A DNA stretch of 64,000 nucleotides from G963668185 sp965237445 (GTDB taxonomy: Bacteria > Chloroflexota > Dehalococcoidia > Lucifugimonadales > G963668185). Both the position numbers and the translations under genes were made by a program. Below the pieces are notes generated by a model. It did no database searches. It was not told where the DNA came from and was given only the letters and a program-made list of their open reading frames with translations. The number at the start of each line of letters is the position of its first letter. Position 1 is the first letter of the stretch. Where the stretch lies: contig OZ250142.1 in assembly GCA_965237445.1 (NCBI GenBank), forward strand, positions 1,240,001-1,304,000. Direction: 5' to 3'. Positions 1-8,985 of this stretch are shown in pieces.

Positions 1-1077
1 GACTACTTCGGTGAGAAGTGGAATGACGGGAGCTGTCAAGCTTGCGACATGTGCCTGGACAAGTGGGAGCTGCCTGCAGGATGGGAGGCTTATGACGGGA
101 CCGAGATTGCTCAGAAAATCCTGTCGGCGGTCATCCGCTCGGGCGAAAGGTTCGGAACGGAGTATGTCGTCTCCCTCCTCAGGGGCAGCCGGGCGCAGCG
201 CTTGCTACAGCAGGGGCACGACCAGTTGTCAGTGCACGGCCTTGCCCGTGAAATCTCGAAGGCCGATCTCAAGGAGTCCGTGCACCAGCTCATCGACAAG
301 GGGCTGCTGGCCCGCAGGGACGGCGACGAACTACCTACGCTGTTTGTAACCGCCGAGGGCAGGGACTTCCTGAAGGCACGCGAGTCCGTCACCTTGGCAC
401 GCCGGGCTGTGGACGGGACTACTGATCCGCAACCACATGACGCCATCCTCTTCGAAAAGCTGCGGGAACTGCGCAAGGGCATGGCTGACGACATGGGTGT
501 TCCAGCGTTCGTCGTGTATAGCAACGCGACCCTCAAGCAGATGTGCGCCGACAAGCCTTTGGACCCTGCCTCTATGCTGCGGATCAAGGGCGTCAGCAAG
601 TCCAAGCTGGACCAACACGGTCCGGCCTTCCTCGCGGCAATCCGCGACCATGTCAATGCAAGCGAAGACAGAGAAGAGCCTGGGCCTCATGACAGTTCCG
701 GCGCGGAAGACTCATTGTCAGCCAATGTCGCAAAAGCGCCGGCCGCTTCCGGCTACACGGCCGGCGTGGACGAACTCTTGAGCAGGTTGGCAGACCGCCA
801 GGTAAAGCTGTCCAGGGACATGCTTGGCTGGGAGCACATCCTCAGGAGCAGGGTTGAGCGCATACTCGCTCCGCTGCCTCATCGAGAGGCCGCGGTACTC
901 AGGCTCAGGTTCGGACTCGAAGGACGCAGCGCCAGAACGGTTGTAGAGATCGGCAAGACCTTCGGCCTTACCGGAGAGCAAGTCCGGCAAATCGAAGACA
1001 AAGCGTTAGGAAGTCTTAGGAACTCAAGCTGCTTTACCGAAGCCACGAAACTGACGGATGAGTGCGGGGTAAACTGA
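1..1077 (+). CDS. recQ: RecQ-family DNA helicase, C-terminal part, with sigma-70 region-4-like tail (5' end outside window)
   Basis: 3' part of an ATP-dependent 3'-5' DNA helicase for recombination and repair; it is open from base 1. The first visible residues, YFGE followed by C-x2-C-x2-C, are the end of the RecQ zinc-binding module. An RQC winged helix follows (about visible residues 25-120), then an HRDC domain (about 150-215). The last 70 residues are not standard RecQ: REAAVLRLRFGLEG and TGEQVRQIEDKALGSL closely match sigma-70 region 4, the -35-recognising helix-turn-helix. RecQ C-termini often carry an extra HTH, but a sigma-4-like one is unusual. The helicase core lies upstream and was not seen. 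The family call is firm; the role of the tail is inference. Confidence 0.85.
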   Translation, partial: DYFGEKWNDGSCQACDMCLDKWELPAGWEAYDGTEIAQKILSAVIRSGERFGTEYVVSLLRGSRAQRLLQQGHDQLSVHGLAREISKADLKESVHQLIDKGLLARRDGDELPTLFVTAEGRDFLKARESVTLARRAVDGTTDPQPHDAILFEKLRELRKGMADDMGVPAFVVYSNATLKQMCADKPLDPASMLRIKGVSKSKLDQHGPAFLAAIRDHVNASEDREEPGPHDSSGAEDSLSANVAKAPAASGYTAGVDELLSRLADRQVKLSRDMLGWEHILRSRVERILAPLPHREAAVLRLRFGLEGRSARTVVEIGKTFGLTGEQVRQIEDKALGSLRNSSCFTEATKLTDECGVN

Positions 1078-1129
1078 ACTCAGGCGCAAGCGCCCGCTGA
1101 CTTCGGCAAGCAGGAGTGGGTGACGGGGC

Positions 1130-1306
1130 GTGGCCGCAGACTTGCGAGAAATCGCAGGGAAGACCGTGTCCTCGCACCTGGAGCGCCAAATGAACGACGA
1201 TGAAATGCTCAATCTCTCACATCTTCTCCCCACGGGGCATTACTGCATACACGAGGCTACGTGCCATCCGAAATTCGTCCGTTCTACGCTGTCTCGCAAG
1301 TGCTGA
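1130..1306 (+). CDS. Small ORF, possible remnant of a RecQ-type HTH domain
   Basis: A 58-codon GTG-start ORF just after recQ. It contains LREIAGKTVSSHLERQM, which resembles the helix-turn-helix found at the C-terminus of many RecQ proteins. It is in a different frame from recQ, and a stop lies just upstream in its own frame. It may be a leftover of a longer ancestral RecQ C-terminus rather than an expressed gene. No convincing ribosome-binding site is seen. The rest of 1078-1419 holds no other recognisable feature. Confidence 0.3.
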   Translation: MAADLREIAGKTVSSHLERQMNDDEMLNLSHLLPTGHYCIHEATCHPKFVRSTLSRKC

Positions 1307-1419
1307 ACTAGTGCGTGGATTTGACCACTCAAGAAAGCATGACCGAGAATGGATGCGTCTCAATCGGCTCCCGAAGCAGTGAACCTAAGTTCCCGGCGAC
1401 AAACGAAAGGGGAAGTGAA

Positions 1420-2373
1420 ATGCCAACTCAAGACATTCTAAGCCGCTTGGAAGATGGAGAGAAAATACTTATGGACGGGGGCACCGGCTCCGAGATTCAC
1501 CGTCGTGGAGTCGACGTCATGGCGGGCTCAAGCACGAACATGCTGGGCACTTGGTCGGCAACTGCCAACGTAGAAGCCCCTGACGTGGTGCAGCAGATTC
1601 ATGCCGACTACATGCGAGTAGGCGCAGACATTGTGACCACAAACACCGTCTTCACGACTCCGACCCGCATGGCCGTCGCAGGTCTCGATGACAGGTGGCA
1701 GGAGTACGCTTCGTCGGGCGGAGTGAACGCCGTCAAGGCACGCGACGCCGCAGACAGCGAGGCTTATGTGGCTGCGGGCATGGCAACACCCTGGGTATGC
1801 GGGCTGAAGGGCGACCAACTGTCAGATGTCCAGCACATGGGCGAGCCCGCGCTCAAGGCCGAGTTCTCAGATCTTTCGGCGGCGGTCGCAGAGGCTGGCG
1901 TAGACATAATGCTCCCGGAGTTCATTGGATTCGTAGACGACTGTGTCGTTGCGGTGGACGTGGTGGCTGAGTTCGAGCTTCCGGTGTTCCTGGGAGTCCG
2001 AGGGATACAGCCGGACGGCACAATGGTTTCGGGCGAGACGATGGACCAACTTGCGGCAGCGCTGAAGGGGCACCGGGTCGACGCTGTTCTCCTGATGTGC
2101 TCGAACCCGGAGGCCATTTCGGCCGGACTTCCGAGGCTTCGCGACGCGTTTAGCGGCGTCATCGGCGCATATCCGAACATCGGCTACAACCCATTGGCGC
2201 GCCTGCGGGGCACTGATGCCGACGATTTCTATGGCCTCATCCCCAATCCTCCATCGCGGCTTGCCGAGTATGCGAACGATTGGTTGGATGTGGGCGCCCA
2301 GATCGTCGGTGGCTGCTGCGGTACCGGGCCTGAACACATCATGGCTTTGCGGAAGGTCGTGAAGGGCTGGTAA
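1420..2373 (+). CDS. Homocysteine S-methyltransferase family protein
   Basis: A 317-residue TIM-barrel methyltransferase of the homocysteine/betaine S-methyltransferase family, which transfers a methyl group to a thiol through a zinc-activated thiolate. The three zinc ligands are present: Cys227 in LLMCSN and Cys299-Cys300 in GGCCGTGPEH. The N-terminal MDGGTGSEIHRRG is the usual first beta-strand signature. The frame opens 35 codons earlier, but ATG 1420 has a purine-rich Shine-Dalgarno (AAAGGGGAAG) at good spacing and matches the family N-terminus. The methyl donor cannot be told from sequence; S-methylmethionine, betaine or a related compound are possible. It stands alone between recQ and rpsU. 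Confidence 0.85.
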   Translation: MPTQDILSRLEDGEKILMDGGTGSEIHRRGVDVMAGSSTNMLGTWSATANVEAPDVVQQIHADYMRVGADIVTTNTVFTTPTRMAVAGLDDRWQEYASSGGVNAVKARDAADSEAYVAAGMATPWVCGLKGDQLSDVQHMGEPALKAEFSDLSAAVAEAGVDIMLPEFIGFVDDCVVAVDVVAEFELPVFLGVRGIQPDGTMVSGETMDQLAAALKGHRVDAVLLMCSNPEAISAGLPRLRDAFSGVIGAYPNIGYNPLARLRGTDADDFYGLIPNPPSRLAEYANDWLDVGAQIVGGCCGTGPEHIMALRKVVKGW

Positions 2374-2581
2374 TTTGGCAGTCGAGCAAGGCGCTGTCTC
2401 TTTCTCTTCGCCGGCGCGTTCTTTTTCGGGTCAGGCGCAATGACCAGCGTCGTGACTCAGACAGGCACAGCGTCCGTCTGCTCGACTTCGCCGCCATCGG
2501 GCACCGCCTCGTGTGCTATACTTCGGGCCGCTCGTGCGCCTTGGGCAATCGGAACTTTGCAGGGGTAAAACAGGAGGACGC

Positions 2582-2776
2582 TTGGCTTTCGTCACGCTAC
2601 GGGAAGGCGAAGACACTGAAGGCCTCGTAAAGCGGTTTCAGTCTCAGATGCAGCGCTCGGGAATTCTCCGAGAGTTGCGGGAGCGGCGTTACTTCCGCAC
2701 CAAGGGAGAGCAGGAGCGGATTGATCGCCAGCGCAGCATCCGGCGCCTGAGACGGCGCCGACGCCGCAATCGTTAG
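2582..2776 (+). CDS. rpsU: 30S ribosomal protein S21
   Basis: A 64-residue basic protein of the small ribosomal subunit. EGLVKRFQSQMQRSGILRELRERRYF matches the S21 core, and the C-terminus is an Arg-rich tail typical of the family. The frame is open further upstream, but the start is read as TTG 2582: AGGAGG lies just before it at 2572-2577, and the resulting length fits S21. It precedes the HtrA-like gene in the same frame, with no stop between the rpsU stop codon and that gene. Confidence 0.9.
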   Translation: MAFVTLREGEDTEGLVKRFQSQMQRSGILRELRERRYFRTKGEQERIDRQRSIRRLRRRRRRNR

Positions 2777-2824
2777 ACCGCCCGGCGCGCATTCCGGCCC
2801 CACCCTCCCGGTAGGAGGGCTACT

Positions 2825-4090
2825 CTGCGACCGGTCACTCTTCATGGGGTTTCAGCCCCGTATCACTCTGTAGGCGAAGATCCGGGGAATTTCCCGCGCC
2901 GTTCCCGGCTTCGTGCCTCGTCTCTCCTCTTAGGGACCGCATTTGTTATTCTCGCGTTCCTTCTCATCTCTGTGGCCGGCTGCGACAACACCACCGAGAC
3001 GATAGCCGGGACGCCAACAGAGCCGCCAGCCCCCACGGTAGTGGCCACGCCTCCTGCGTCGCCGAGCCCGGAGCCAACTCCGGACTCCTCACCGCTGGCA
3101 ACGCCTGCAGCCTCAACCAGTACTCCGGACGGCGAGTCGGTCGTCGCCTTCGCCCCTGAGCACGGTGCTCTAACCACCGTTCAGGTGGCGCGGATGCTCG
3201 CGCCCTCTGTGGTCCACATTGCCGCCCGAGCTCCTACTTACCCTGAAGAGGCCCTGTCATCAACGGGCGTGGCCACAGGCGTGGTACTTGATGATCAGGG
3301 CCACATTCTCACAAGCAATCACGCTGTGGAGCTTGCCCAGGACATCACTGTTACGTTGATAGACGGCCGGCGAGTTCCGGGTACGATCGTCGGCACCGAT
3401 CGTCGTACTGACCTAGCCGTGGTTCGCATTGAGGCGGAGGATCTCATCCCCGCAATGTTGGGCAACACTTCCAGCGTGCAAGTGGGAGAGGAGGTCATCG
3501 CGATTGGCCACGCCCTCGGACTCGACGGCGCCCCCACGGTCACAAAGGGAGTCGTCAGCGCCCTGAGCCGTTCACTGGACGTTACCGCGAACATCACGAT
3601 CGTGGACATGATCCAGACGGACGCATCGATCAATCTAGGCAACAGCGGTGGCCCGCTGGTGAACGCCAGGGGGGAAGTCATCGGAATCAACACAGCCATT
3701 GTTCAGGCTGGAGCTGGCATCGGCTTCGCCATTAACGTTGACGATGCCAAGTTCGTTCTGAAACAGCTAATTTCGAATGGCGTGGTGCGGCGGGGCTTCC
3801 TCGGAGTCACGCCAATCAACCTCACGCCGGTAAATACGTCTACGGCAGGCCAGGACTCGCCCATCGACCGCGGCGTAGTGGTCGCACGCCTTGTGGAAGG
3901 AGGCCCTGCTGCCATGGCGGGAATGCAGGAGTTCGACGTGATCGCCACCATCGGCGGAGTAGAAGTGAACAACACGGGGGAACTGGCGCGCTTCCTCAGG
4001 ACACATCTCCCGAACGAGACCACAACAGTTGTCTTCTACCGCGACAATGTCCGGATGCAGGCTGAGGTGACCTTGGGCGAACGGCCCTGA
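2825..4090 (+). CDS. HtrA/DegP-like serine protease, predicted lipoprotein, one PDZ domain
   Basis: Envelope protease of family S1C that degrades or refolds damaged exported proteins. The triad is visible: His in SNHAVELAQD, Asp in RTDLAVVRI and Ser in GNSGGPLV. One PDZ domain follows (RGFLGVTP to the end). A Thr/Pro/Ser-rich linker precedes the protease domain. The first ATG/GTG/TTG in frame is GTG 2972, but it falls inside a lipobox (ISVAGC). The frame upstream encodes a basic stretch and a hydrophobic helix ending at that Cys, so the true start must lie upstream. CTG 2825, six bases after AGGAGG, is the best candidate, but an unusual one. Function is firm; the start is uncertain. Confidence 0.85.
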   Translation: MRPVTLHGVSAPYHSVGEDPGNFPRRSRLRASSLLLGTAFVILAFLLISVAGCDNTTETIAGTPTEPPAPTVVATPPASPSPEPTPDSSPLATPAASTSTPDGESVVAFAPEHGALTTVQVARMLAPSVVHIAARAPTYPEEALSSTGVATGVVLDDQGHILTSNHAVELAQDITVTLIDGRRVPGTIVGTDRRTDLAVVRIEAEDLIPAMLGNTSSVQVGEEVIAIGHALGLDGAPTVTKGVVSALSRSLDVTANITIVDMIQTDASINLGNSGGPLVNARGEVIGINTAIVQAGAGIGFAINVDDAKFVLKQLISNGVVRRGFLGVTPINLTPVNTSTAGQDSPIDRGVVVARLVEGGPAAMAGMQEFDVIATIGGVEVNNTGELARFLRTHLPNETTTVVFYRDNVRMQAEVTLGERP

Positions 4091-4517
4091 TCCCCCGCTC
4101 CGTCTGCCCGCCCGCCGGTCTCGCCATGTCCCCGCGTTTCGTCTTCAGCGCCGCCCGCCGGAGTGTCCAAGTGGCCTCCGGCACCGCGTCAGGTGGTCTC
4201 GAGACCTCGGCTGGTGGGTGAAATCAGCGCCGACTCACAGGCGCTCCCGCCCGCGCATTCCATAACGATGCGGGGCCCGGCGCCGAGCCGCATAACGCAC
4301 GGCGTTAGGCCCCGAAAAGGCAACGTAACAGCACGTCAGTTTTGTCCAAAGCTTAAACGATATTCGGAACACTATCTCTAGAATACACGCTAGCGGGGCC
4401 ATTGAAAGCGCGTGCTAGAATCCATCTCAACCGGCGGCAATGCAAACCCTTCATATCCTCTCCATGCCTGTGGCATGGGCTCCATGGGTTTGGCCCCATC
4501 CCTTGCGAGTAGTGTTC
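4091..4517. other. Intergenic region upstream of dnaA
   Basis: 427 bases without a supported gene. It contains a perfect 12-base palindrome, GGTCTCGAGACC, at 4195-4206, and one weak DnaA-box-like sequence (TTGTCCAAA near 4342) in a slightly AT-richer patch at 4320-4400. A single weak box is not enough to call an origin. The dnaA promoter probably lies here, but no clear -35/-10 pair stands out. Confidence 0.4.
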
Positions 4518-5873
4518 ATGGCAGACAATCGCGGACATAGTCTGTGGCATTCCGTCCTCGGAAATCTGCAGCTCCAGGTGCCACGCCCCAGTTTCGACAC
4601 GTGGCTGAAGGACACGGTCGGATTCCCCGGGGAAGATGGCTCGTTCGTTGTTTGTACGCCCAGCCCGTTCGTGGCGGAGATGCTGGAGCGGCGCATGTAC
4701 TGCCTGATCGGTGATGCTCTGGAAAAGATCACAGGTGCAAGACCGCAGGTCCGCTTCACCGTGGCCTACAGCCCCTCCGACAGGAATATTGATGACCGGG
4801 AGGAGACTTTCCACTCGGTTGACGACAAGAACGATTCCCCTCGCGAACGGCAACAGGCTCACCTGAATGGCAACTTCACATTCGGCACGTTCGTAGTTGG
4901 CAAGTCCAATGAGCTCGCTCACGCTGCATCAATGGCTGTGGCCGCCGGTCCAGGCCAGACGTACAACCCCTTGGTCATCTACTCGGGCGTGGGCTTGGGC
5001 AAGACCCATCTCCTGCATGCCATCGGTCACCGAATCGTCACCCAGGGCCGAAAGGTTGCCTATCGCACCACGGAAGAGTTCACAAACGAGTACATCAGTG
5101 CCATCCGGGCCGGCAGCACTCAAGACTTTCGTGAATTCTACCGCGGAGCTGACGCGCTCCTGCTGGACGACATCCAGTTCATAATCGGCAAGGAGCAGAC
5201 CCAGGAGGGCTTCTTCCACACCTTCAACTCGCTCCACATGTCCAACAGGCAGGTGGTCATCGCCAGCGACAGACCGGTGGGTTCATTGACCCTTTTGGAA
5301 GACCGCATGAAATCCCGTCTGTCCGGTGGGCTCGTTGTAGATATTCAGGCGCCCGATCCGGAGACTCGCCGAGCCATACTCAAGACCAAGGCGGAGCGCT
5401 CCGCCACGGAAATCCCGGATGAAGTCGTTGACTACCTCGCTGCCCACGAATACTCGAGCATCCGTGAACTGGACGGCCATCTCAACCGAATCACCGCCTT
5501 CGCTGACCTCCTTTCCCAGCCTGTGACGCTTGACTTGGTCCACCGTGCCACCGCCGACTTCGCCCCACGGCACACTCCTAGGCCGGTTACAGCAGAACAC
5601 GTCGTTGAGCATGTATGTGGCTACTTCGAGGTAGACGTAGCTTCCGTCATGGGCCGCCGTCGCGATCGACATACCGCCTTGGCCCGCCAGGTGGCAATGT
5701 ACCTCGCCAAACATGATACCGGCCTGAGCCTCACTACGATCGGAAAGGTCATTGGGGGCAGAGATCACAGCACCGTCTCTTACGCATGCTCGCGGATCGC
5801 GACACGCCTAAGCACAGATTCGACATTGGAAAGGGACATTGCCAACATTCGGCGGTCACTCGCCGAGTCTTAA
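4518..5873 (+). CDS. dnaA: Chromosomal replication initiator protein DnaA
   Basis: A 451-residue AAA+ ATPase that opens the replication origin. Domain I (about 1-80) carries the typical VPRPSFDTWLKDT. The Walker A motif GVGLGKTH is near residue 160 and Walker B LLLDDIQF near 215. The DNA-binding domain IV ends with the DnaA signature GRDHSTVSYAC. The frame is open from 4440, but ATG 4518 gives the normal N-terminus; the ribosome-binding site is weak either way. obgE and nadD follow on the same strand. No array of DnaA boxes was found on either flank, so the gene is not clearly next to oriC. Confidence 0.95.
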   Translation: MADNRGHSLWHSVLGNLQLQVPRPSFDTWLKDTVGFPGEDGSFVVCTPSPFVAEMLERRMYCLIGDALEKITGARPQVRFTVAYSPSDRNIDDREETFHSVDDKNDSPRERQQAHLNGNFTFGTFVVGKSNELAHAASMAVAAGPGQTYNPLVIYSGVGLGKTHLLHAIGHRIVTQGRKVAYRTTEEFTNEYISAIRAGSTQDFREFYRGADALLLDDIQFIIGKEQTQEGFFHTFNSLHMSNRQVVIASDRPVGSLTLLEDRMKSRLSGGLVVDIQAPDPETRRAILKTKAERSATEIPDEVVDYLAAHEYSSIRELDGHLNRITAFADLLSQPVTLDLVHRATADFAPRHTPRPVTAEHVVEHVCGYFEVDVASVMGRRRDRHTALARQVAMYLAKHDTGLSLTTIGKVIGGRDHSTVSYACSRIATRLSTDSTLERDIANIRRSLAES

Positions 5874-6129
5874 GTCCTGACCACTTCATCATCGCCCCGC
5901 ACCGGTGCTTGATCACTCGCCATTGACCTGTGAGTAAAGTCTCAGCCTAGTGTTGAATGCCCCTCGAACAACCTTCACAAGTCCTGGACTCGTCTGTTAC
6001 GCCAACGTCAATCACCAGTAGTTTCACTGCTACTCCCCAAGTTCTCCAGCAAGCCCACCCGGCATCCACGGCAGCTAGGGTATGTCTCAGTGTTCTCCGC
6101 AGCTTTGTTATGACTGCTATTATCCCAAC

Positions 6130-7389
6130 ATGATTGATCGTGTCCTGATAAGTGTTGAGAGTGGCAAGGGCGGTAATGGAGTCGTGAGTGGACGTCGCGA
6201 GAAGTACGTTCCGCGAGGCGGCCCAGACGGAGGTTCGGGTGGGGACGGAGGATCCGTCTACTTTGCTTGTGACCCTAACCTCAACACGTTGCTCCCGTTC
6301 CGTTATCGTCGGCAGTTTCGCGCAGAACCGGGAGGAGATGGCGCGGGTGGGCGGAAGAGCGGTCCGCGAGGAGCGGATGTTGTGTTGGATGTGCCGGCCG
6401 GGACCCAAATATGGACGACCGGCCCTGATCCGGTGCTCTTGGCTGAACTGGTAGCTTCGGGAGAGCGCGAGTTGCTCGTGCCTGGAGGTAGGGGTGGCCG
6501 GGGTAACGCCAGCTTCGCGTCCTCCATAAACAGGTTTCCGGCACTCGCCGAGGCCGGAGAGCCGAGCGTGAGCATGGAACTTCAGTTGGAACTCAAGCTC
6601 TTGGCGGATGTTGGAATCATCGGAGAGCCGAATGCTGGCAAATCCAGCTTGCTGGCGGCTTTGTCCGCGGCCTCCCCGAAGGTCGCCGCGTATCCGTTCA
6701 CAACTCTGGAGCCGGTGCTAGGAGTTGTAGAACACAGGCATAGGAGCTTCGTGGCTGTTGACATCCCCGGCCTGATTGAGGGGGCCCACACTGGAGTTGG
6801 TCTCGGCCATGAGTTCCTGAGACATGTCGAAAGGACACGGGTCCTCGTTCATGTCTTAGATGGGTCTCTGGAAGACCCTGTCGATGCTTATCATCGCGTT
6901 AACACAGAGCTTGCGCTGTTTGACAAGCGGCTCGCCGCCAAGGACCAGGTGGTGGCGGTGAACAAGAGCGACCTTGATGGAGTAAGCGAGGCCGCGAGAC
7001 ATGTATGTCGATCTTTGGAGTCTGACCGCAATGTGGTCGTCGTTTCCGCCGCCACCCATGCGGGATTGATGCCTCTGTTGGACGCATTATTGACATGCTT
7101 GGACGAAGCGCAGGTGGTAGTTGATGACTCTGCGAAGCCGGACAGCCCGCCGGTTCTCAGGCCGAAGCCTGTATCTGTGAGCGTGGTTCGTAAAGAGGAT
7201 GGGGTGTTTGTGGTTCGTGACCCTGCAGTGGAGCGAATCGCGGCTATCTTGGATCCGGAAGACTGGCAAGCGCAAACCCAATTCTACGCTAGGCTGAGGC
7301 GGCTCGGAGTGGTGCGGGCCCTGGAACGCGCCGGTATAGACGAGGGAGATACGGTGAGGATCGGGGAGTTTGAGTGGGAGTGGGAGTGA
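6130..7389 (+). CDS. obgE: Obg GTPase (ObgE/CgtA)
   Basis: Ribosome-associated GTPase linked to 50S maturation and stress signalling. The 419-residue protein has all three family domains: the glycine-rich Obg fold (about 1-157), a G domain with G1 GEPNAGKSS (about 167), PFTT, G3 DIPG (about 212) and G4 NKSD (about 278), and a C-terminal OCT domain (about 345-415). The frame is open from 6082, but the family N-terminus MIDRVLISV starts at ATG 6130. The stop is one base before nadD, so the two are probably co-transcribed. The 5874-6129 spacer holds nothing recognisable. Confidence 0.95.
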   Translation: MIDRVLISVESGKGGNGVVSGRREKYVPRGGPDGGSGGDGGSVYFACDPNLNTLLPFRYRRQFRAEPGGDGAGGRKSGPRGADVVLDVPAGTQIWTTGPDPVLLAELVASGERELLVPGGRGGRGNASFASSINRFPALAEAGEPSVSMELQLELKLLADVGIIGEPNAGKSSLLAALSAASPKVAAYPFTTLEPVLGVVEHRHRSFVAVDIPGLIEGAHTGVGLGHEFLRHVERTRVLVHVLDGSLEDPVDAYHRVNTELALFDKRLAAKDQVVAVNKSDLDGVSEAARHVCRSLESDRNVVVVSAATHAGLMPLLDALLTCLDEAQVVVDDSAKPDSPPVLRPKPVSVSVVRKEDGVFVVRDPAVERIAAILDPEDWQAQTQFYARLRRLGVVRALERAGIDEGDTVRIGEFEWEWE

Positions 7390-7390
7390 C

Positions 7391-8005
7391 ATGGCTGTCG
7401 GTGTCTTTGGAGGAACATTCGATCCGGTTCACTTGGGGCACCTGATACTTGCGGAGACAGCAGCGGACGAGCTTGAGCTTGACCGCGTCATTTTCATGCC
7501 CGCGGGAAATCCCTACTTCAAAGCAGGACTTCCGGTATCCGCGGCCGTGCACCGTATGGCCATGGTTGAGATGGCAATCGGACAGAATCCCCGGTTCGAG
7601 GCATCCGCAATTGAAATCTGTCACTCAGGTCCGAGTTTCACAATCGAGTCATTGGACCGGCTGCGTGCTGAACTCCCGGAGGATGAGTCGCTGTACCTTC
7701 TATTGGGAGTTGACTCTGTCTCGGAAATGCCGCGCTGGAAGAGACCCGAGGGGATCTTCGACCGCGCCCAAGTTGTGGCTTTTCCGCGCCCTGACCGTCT
7801 GGGCGCCAGTCGCCATGCTTCGTTGAGCGTCTTGGGCCGTGAGGTCTCAGTCCTTGACGGCCCCTTGGTCGGTATAAGCGGAACGGAGGTTAGGGAGCGA
7901 GTGTCTGGCGGACGGTCGATCCAATACTTGGTGCCGGATCCGGTTATCGAGTACATCCACCGCCACGGCCTGTACTCGCCTCGTGCTCCCAACCCTCTCT
8001 GTTGA
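7391..8005 (+). CDS. nadD: Nicotinate-nucleotide adenylyltransferase
   Basis: Joins nicotinate mononucleotide with ATP to give deamido-NAD in NAD biosynthesis. This 204-residue nucleotidyltransferase has the GGTFDPVHLGHL signature (T/HxGH) at its N-terminus and the SGTEVRER version of the ISSTxIR motif near the C-terminus. ATG 7391 lies one base after the obgE stop, implying translational coupling. obgE-nadD adjacency is common in bacteria. pncB elsewhere in the window feeds the same pathway with nicotinate mononucleotide. Confidence 0.93.
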   Translation: MAVGVFGGTFDPVHLGHLILAETAADELELDRVIFMPAGNPYFKAGLPVSAAVHRMAMVEMAIGQNPRFEASAIEICHSGPSFTIESLDRLRAELPEDESLYLLLGVDSVSEMPRWKRPEGIFDRAQVVAFPRPDRLGASRHASLSVLGREVSVLDGPLVGISGTEVRERVSGGRSIQYLVPDPVIEYIHRHGLYSPRAPNPLC

Positions 8006-8096
8006 CCCATAAGTCGGACCCTGAATACCATGCCCACGCCTTAAACGACTTGGAATCTAGTCGGCCTGAATTGGTTCACAGAACAGGAGACAGGAA

Positions 8097-8897
8097 TTGG
8101 TGCAACCCTTGGAACTGAAGGCCCAACCCGACTTGGCCAGCCGCGTTCGCGGAATAGAGGAAGATGGGTATGCGTACTTCCCCAAGGCCATCGACGCCGG
8201 CAAGGTGGCCGAACTACGGGACGCGATGGACCGGCTTACGGCAAACGATGATAGCTTCGACCAGCACACAACACCGGAGAACGGGGAGTTTCTCAACAAG
8301 CACATAAACAACGCGTTCAACCATGATCCCGTTTTCCTGCAATACGTGGGACAGCCGGAATTAGCTGACCTCGCCGAGGCTATACACGGCGATGACTGCC
8401 ACATCATAGGGATGACCGCGTGGGTCACAGGCCCGGGGCGCCCCGACCAGCAGCTACACTGCGACTGGCTTCCAGTCGAAATTCCTGAAGACCTGCTGGC
8501 CGACCCTCGCGTGAAGATGCCCGCCTTCATCTCGACGGCCCACTACTACTTGAATGATCTCTACGAGGAACTGGGACCTACCAAGTTCATTCCCGGAAGC
8601 CACACGTCTGGCCGACATCCGAACGGGGCCATGGAGTGGCAGGGGCGCACGGAGCAGAGCGTATTGTGCAAGGCCGGCGATGTGGTGATGTTCCGCAGCG
8701 AGGTGTGGCACCGTGGAACGGCAAACCGCAGCGACGAAACACGCTACCTGCTTCAGGTGCACTACGCCCGCCGGATGATCACGCAGAAGTTCCCGCCCTT
8801 CCTGAACAGGTTCCAGTTCGATCCCGACATACTGGCGAAGTGCACCACTCGCCAGCTTCGCCTCCTCGGCGACCACGTCCGCGACTCCTACGTCTGA
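8097..8897 (+). CDS. Phytanoyl-CoA dioxygenase (PhyH) family protein
   Basis: A 266-residue Fe(II)/2-oxoglutarate-dependent oxygenase of the PhyH type, which hydroxylates organic acids or natural products. The iron ligands are visible: HxD in LHCDW and a distal His in EVWHRG, with the 2-oxoglutarate-binding Arg in ETRYLLQ. GPTKFIPGSH is typical of the family. The start is read as TTG 8097, seven bases after AGGAG. The substrate cannot be inferred. The gene follows nadD after about 90 bases on the same strand. Confidence 0.85.
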   Translation: MVQPLELKAQPDLASRVRGIEEDGYAYFPKAIDAGKVAELRDAMDRLTANDDSFDQHTTPENGEFLNKHINNAFNHDPVFLQYVGQPELADLAEAIHGDDCHIIGMTAWVTGPGRPDQQLHCDWLPVEIPEDLLADPRVKMPAFISTAHYYLNDLYEELGPTKFIPGSHTSGRHPNGAMEWQGRTEQSVLCKAGDVVMFRSEVWHRGTANRSDETRYLLQVHYARRMITQKFPPFLNRFQFDPDILAKCTTRQLRLLGDHVRDSYV

Positions 8898-8985
8898 CCA
8901 TAAACACCGCCATGACGCCCAAACTGGGACCCTGCAAGACCAGATCCGTCCCACTGCCGGCGCCGAATGGGTCGCTGATCTGTAA

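Noticed and set aside
4091..4517. Possible replication origin next to dnaA
   Set aside because: Only one weak DnaA-box-like sequence and no AT-rich unwinding element; too little to call oriC.
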